DNA of 64,000 nt from contig NC_088775.1 in NCBI RefSeq assembly GCF_954871325.1, forward strand, positions 12,253,561 through 12,317,560, in the 5' to 3' direction. A program made the translations under genes and the position numbers. Origin of the DNA: Gordionus sp. m RMFG-2023 (Eukaryota; Nematomorpha; Gordioida; Chordodea; Parachordodidae). Positions within the stretch are counted from its first letter, which is position 1. Each line of letters starts with the position of its first letter. The notes below the pieces were generated by a model. The model had not been told where the DNA came from. It saw only the letters and a program-made list of their open reading frames with translations, and did no database searches. Positions 63,230 through 64,000 of this stretch are shown here, piece by piece.

Positions 63230-64000
63230 TTTACGAATGAAAAAACATATGTAAAATATAGTAATAGTGTTGTTTTGGGAAACATATGTTTTTTATTGAT
63301 GGCTAAAAAACGATAATATATTTGGTAATAAGTGGGTTAAATAATTCGATTTTATTTTTTATATCTTTCGGCGAGATTATTTTTAGTTTGTAGTTATAAT
63401 TTATGTTTCTTCCTTAACTTTAAAATCAATTTAGTTGATCGTTTGATTTAGATATAAAATGAACATTTTTCTTTTTTAGAGAATATTAATAAATTTTTTG
63501 ATTTATATAAAAATGTTTTTTATAAATAATATTTCAACATAAAATTTAATTCGTTTATTCTATATAATTTAACAATAATGAATATCTGATTTATAACAAA
63601 AATTTATTTCGATAAATCCTTCACGTTTCTACAAGTAGTAATTTGTAAGCTATACCAGTTGTGTACTAGAAGGGGGCTATGGAGGAATATTCCCTTCCCG
63701 CTAATCTTTTTTATTTTCCTCTTTCTAAATTTTGAATAGAGTCTGAGCTTGCCAAAATATTTTATATTTTAAAAGTGTTAAATTTTAATCTCCTCTCTCT
63801 TTATTATTGTTAATATATGACGTTTAAATCAATTTTTACAGTTAGTAGCTTTTTACTTTGTAGATTATTTTTTAATTTTTTTTTTATTATTTTACATTAT
63901 AATCGTTTCTTTTATTATTTTATTAATGCTTTATTAAAATTAATAATGTTAAAAAAGATTGTTTTAATTATTTTATATTACATATTAAATAAATATCATA
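63230..64000 (-). other. 5' flank / upstream region of UBR4
   Basis: AT-rich sequence upstream of the start codon. It must hold the 5' leader and probably the promoter, but I see no convincing TATA box, initiator, CpG-like island or further upstream exon. The reading frame stays open for several codons before the ATG, so an upstream exon cannot be excluded. Confidence 0.5.

Noticed and set aside
1-64000. CRISPR arrays, operons, tRNA or rRNA genes
   Set aside because: None of the tandem repeats has regular spacers; no tRNA-like cloverleaf or rRNA sequence was noticed; the window is eukaryotic and intron-rich.

Overview
The window is AT-rich DNA from an animal and is dominated by one host gene on the minus strand: the giant E3 ubiquitin-ligase gene UBR4 (p600; Drosophila poe/pushover, plant BIG). 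The call rests on an unmistakable UBR zinc-finger box (exon 33, about 23.7-23.8 kb) and on dozens of flanking exons that line up, in order, with the vertebrate protein as I remember it. I traced 61 coding exons from a start codon at 63227-63229 down to the left edge. They add up to roughly 3,900 codons, and exon phases agree at nearly every junction. Many exons are too short to show as open frames and were found by matching splice sites and phase. The C-terminal quarter, with the catalytic hemiRING/UZI zinc finger, lies beyond position 1. The protein is strongly diverged outside the UBR box, so I infer a fast-evolving invertebrate; I cannot name the phylum.

Layout, read in gene direction (right to left). 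63.2-62.5 kb: exons 1-4, the N-terminus. 62.5-56.8 kb: an intron filled by three hAT-type DNA transposons and other repeats. 56.8-47.3 kb: exons 5-11, with a Ty3/gypsy LTR element (49.6-53.1 kb) in one intron. 47.3-37.3 kb: a 10 kb intron holding a nest of elements: a pogo-like DNA transposon with long terminal inverted repeats, whose right arm is split by about 6.8 kb of Ty3/gypsy-derived DNA. 37.3-25.0 kb: exons 12-32, the alpha-helical N-terminal half. 23.8 kb: the UBR box. 23.1-17.0 kb: exons 34-46, probably the beta-propeller and following beta-rich domain. 16.9-0.1 kb: exons 47-61, the long helical-repeat middle of the protein, interrupted by a 5.6 kb intron that carries a LINE relic and a 2.8 kb head-to-head palindrome.

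No second host gene, rRNA, tRNA, CRISPR array or operon-like structure was seen. Everything outside the exons is intron, repeats and mobile-element remains: hAT transposons with 8-bp target duplications, several MITE families including one present at least four times, a pogo-like element, a LINE tail, and Ty3/gypsy fossils. The points most worth following up are the nested pogo/LTR block, the giant palindrome of an unrecognised coding element, a UBR4 exon junction with no usable AG acceptor, and the frequent use of weak splice donors.

[Form note: the original answer gave no feature confidence values; the uniform 0.5 is a placeholder required by the schema, not an estimate.]
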